Assembly (NCBI GenBank): GCA_030623545.1
Contig: JAUXLW010000052.1
Span: 1 to 7,882 of the forward strand
From: Acidimicrobiia bacterium
GTDB taxonomy: Bacteria > Actinomycetota > Acidimicrobiia > Spongiisociales > SHLN01
DNA length: 7,882 bases
Direction: 5' to 3'
Part shown: positions 7,235 through 7,882 of the stretch, piece after piece
How positions within the stretch are numbered: position 1 is the stretch's first letter
Layout: every line of letters starts with the position of its first letter
The notes under the pieces: model-generated
Seen by the model: only the letters and a program-made list of their open reading frames with translations
Database searches by the model: none
What the model was told of the DNA's origin: nothing
Position numbers and translations under genes: made by a program

Positions 7235-7882
7235 CTAGGACGCTGGTTCTACATATATCCATGTTTGGCCGCTGAAGATGTTCATCGCAATAAACCCGTT
7301 CGCGGTGGCGACAAGCTCGCTTACGGAACTGCCATCTCCGGCCGATCCGAATAATGTTGTTGCACTGAGCGGCTGGCTCCAGGTGGAACCGTCGGTGGAG
7401 GTCCAGATAGAACCGACTTCTGCCTCTTCCGCCCTGACCACCCCCACGGCCACCAAACCGTTACTGATGCCGACCAGACCACCGACCTCAACTTCAGGGC
7501 GGGGTTCCCCCTCGAGGGTCACAACACCGCCGCCAAAGGCGCCGACAGACTCGGGAAGCATGACCCAGTCAACGCCGTCGGTCGAGGTCCACGCGCTGCC
7601 AGCGGCCACGGCGATAAGCGACTCGTTGAACCATGTCCTGACCATGCCAGGTAGGCAGGTTTCACCCGCGAACAGGTCCCCAGTTGGCCGGTGGCGTTCC
7701 CATTCCAGGCCGTCGAGTGAGGGGGTGAGGTGCTTGTCACCAGTACGGTTCGCGACCTGGTGGCTGGATCGGGAATTCGATTCGAGGACCGCGGACCCCG
7801 CCGGCTCAAAGGTGTCGACGGAGAATGGCAACTCCTCGCCGTCGCAACCTAATCGTGGGCTGTCGACTCCACCTTTGAGCCG
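7235..7882 (-). CDS. Asp-box-like repeat protein, C-terminal part only (runs off the window)
   Basis: An open frame continues without a stop to the window edge, giving 215 visible residues; the true start lies beyond 7882. A TTG at 7831 could be read as a start, but the frame stays open above it and no ribosome binding site is visible. Three copies of a short motif occur: SLDGLEW, STDGVDW and STDGSTW, at visible residues 55-61, 100-106 and 162-168. Hydrophobic strands such as GGLVGISNGLVAVGVV and VATANGFIAMN accompany them. This pattern, 'xWTSxDGxxW' with strands between, is like one-blade-per-repeat beta-propellers related to BNR/Asp-box (sialidase-like) repeats. Such proteins are often exported, but the N-terminus that would show a signal peptide is missing. 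There is no sign of a catalytic sialidase. The function is unknown, and it is not obviously tied to the acyl-CoA operon, from which about 370 bases separate it. Confidence 0.75.
   Translation of the reverse strand, partial: RLKGGVDSPRLGCDGEELPFSVDTFEPAGSAVLESNSRSSHQVANRTGDKHLTPSLDGLEWERHRPTGDLFAGETCLPGMVRTWFNESLIAVAAGSAWTSTDGVDWVMLPESVGAFGGGVVTLEGEPRPEVEVGGLVGISNGLVAVGVVRAEEAEVGSIWTSTDGSTWSQPLSATTLFGSAGDGSSVSELVATANGFIAMNIFSGQTWIYVEPAS
7802..7882. repeat. 13-bp perfect inverted repeat at the window end
   Basis: CGGCTCAAAGGTG (7802-7814) is matched exactly in reverse complement by CACCTTTGAGCCG (7870-7882). After a 3-base bulge the pairing goes on for five more bases (TCGAC 7815-7819 with GTCGA 7862-7866). 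The loop is about 40 bases. The repeat lies inside the reading frame of the partial repeat protein, and the right arm ends exactly at the last base of the window. Confidence 0.7.

Noticed and set aside
7235..7831. TTG at 7831 as the true start of the repeat protein
   Set aside because: The same frame stays open to the window edge and there is no Shine-Dalgarno before the TTG, so the gene is treated as partial.

Overview
The window is a stretch of high-GC DNA. I judge it by eye at about 60% GC in the genes, dropping to about 45-50% in the gap around 6900-7200. It most likely comes from an actinobacterium, perhaps an uncultured member of the Acidimicrobiia or a relative. Three things suggest this: a luciferase-like F420-type oxidoreductase, a thiolase-like/DUF35 gene pair beside acyl-CoA genes, and an 'IWTSTDGxxW' repeat protein of a kind I associate with actinobacteria. 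The lineage is an inference, because there is no rRNA or marker gene here.

Layout. Positions 1-100 hold no gene I can support. A luciferase-like oxidoreductase gene (101-1089, minus) is broken by one frameshift in a run of five G. Divergent from it is an AqpZ-like aquaporin (1213-1941, plus) with a strong ribosome binding site. A strong GC-rich hairpin (1969-1996) separates it from the convergent operon. That operon is on the minus strand and, in transcription order, reads: thiolase-like protein (6861-5497), DUF35 Zn-ribbon/OB-fold protein (5489-5019), AMP-forming acyl-CoA synthetase of the plant AAE17/18 type (4972-3158), and acyl-CoA dehydrogenase (3158-2013). Spacing is tight: a stop codon overlaps the next ribosome binding site, there is one 46-base gap, and the last junction is a 1-base TGATG overlap. 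A gap of about 370 bases (6862-7234) follows and probably carries the operon promoter. The last gene (7235 to beyond 7882, minus) is the C-terminal part of a repeat protein that runs off the window. A 13-bp perfect inverted repeat lies at the very end of the window.

How the genes work together. The operon looks like a module for activating and breaking down a carboxylic acid. The synthetase makes the acyl-CoA and the dehydrogenase introduces the alpha,beta double bond. The thiolase-like/DUF35 pair would make or break a C-C bond. The thiolase-like protein lacks both catalytic cysteines of true thiolases. By analogy with the Ltp2-ChsH2 steroid side-chain aldolase, the pair may act as a retro-aldolase rather than a thiolase. 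No enoyl-CoA hydratase or hydroxyacyl-CoA dehydrogenase is present in the window, and the substrate cannot be read from the sequence. I see no CRISPR array, tRNA, rRNA, transposase or defence system.
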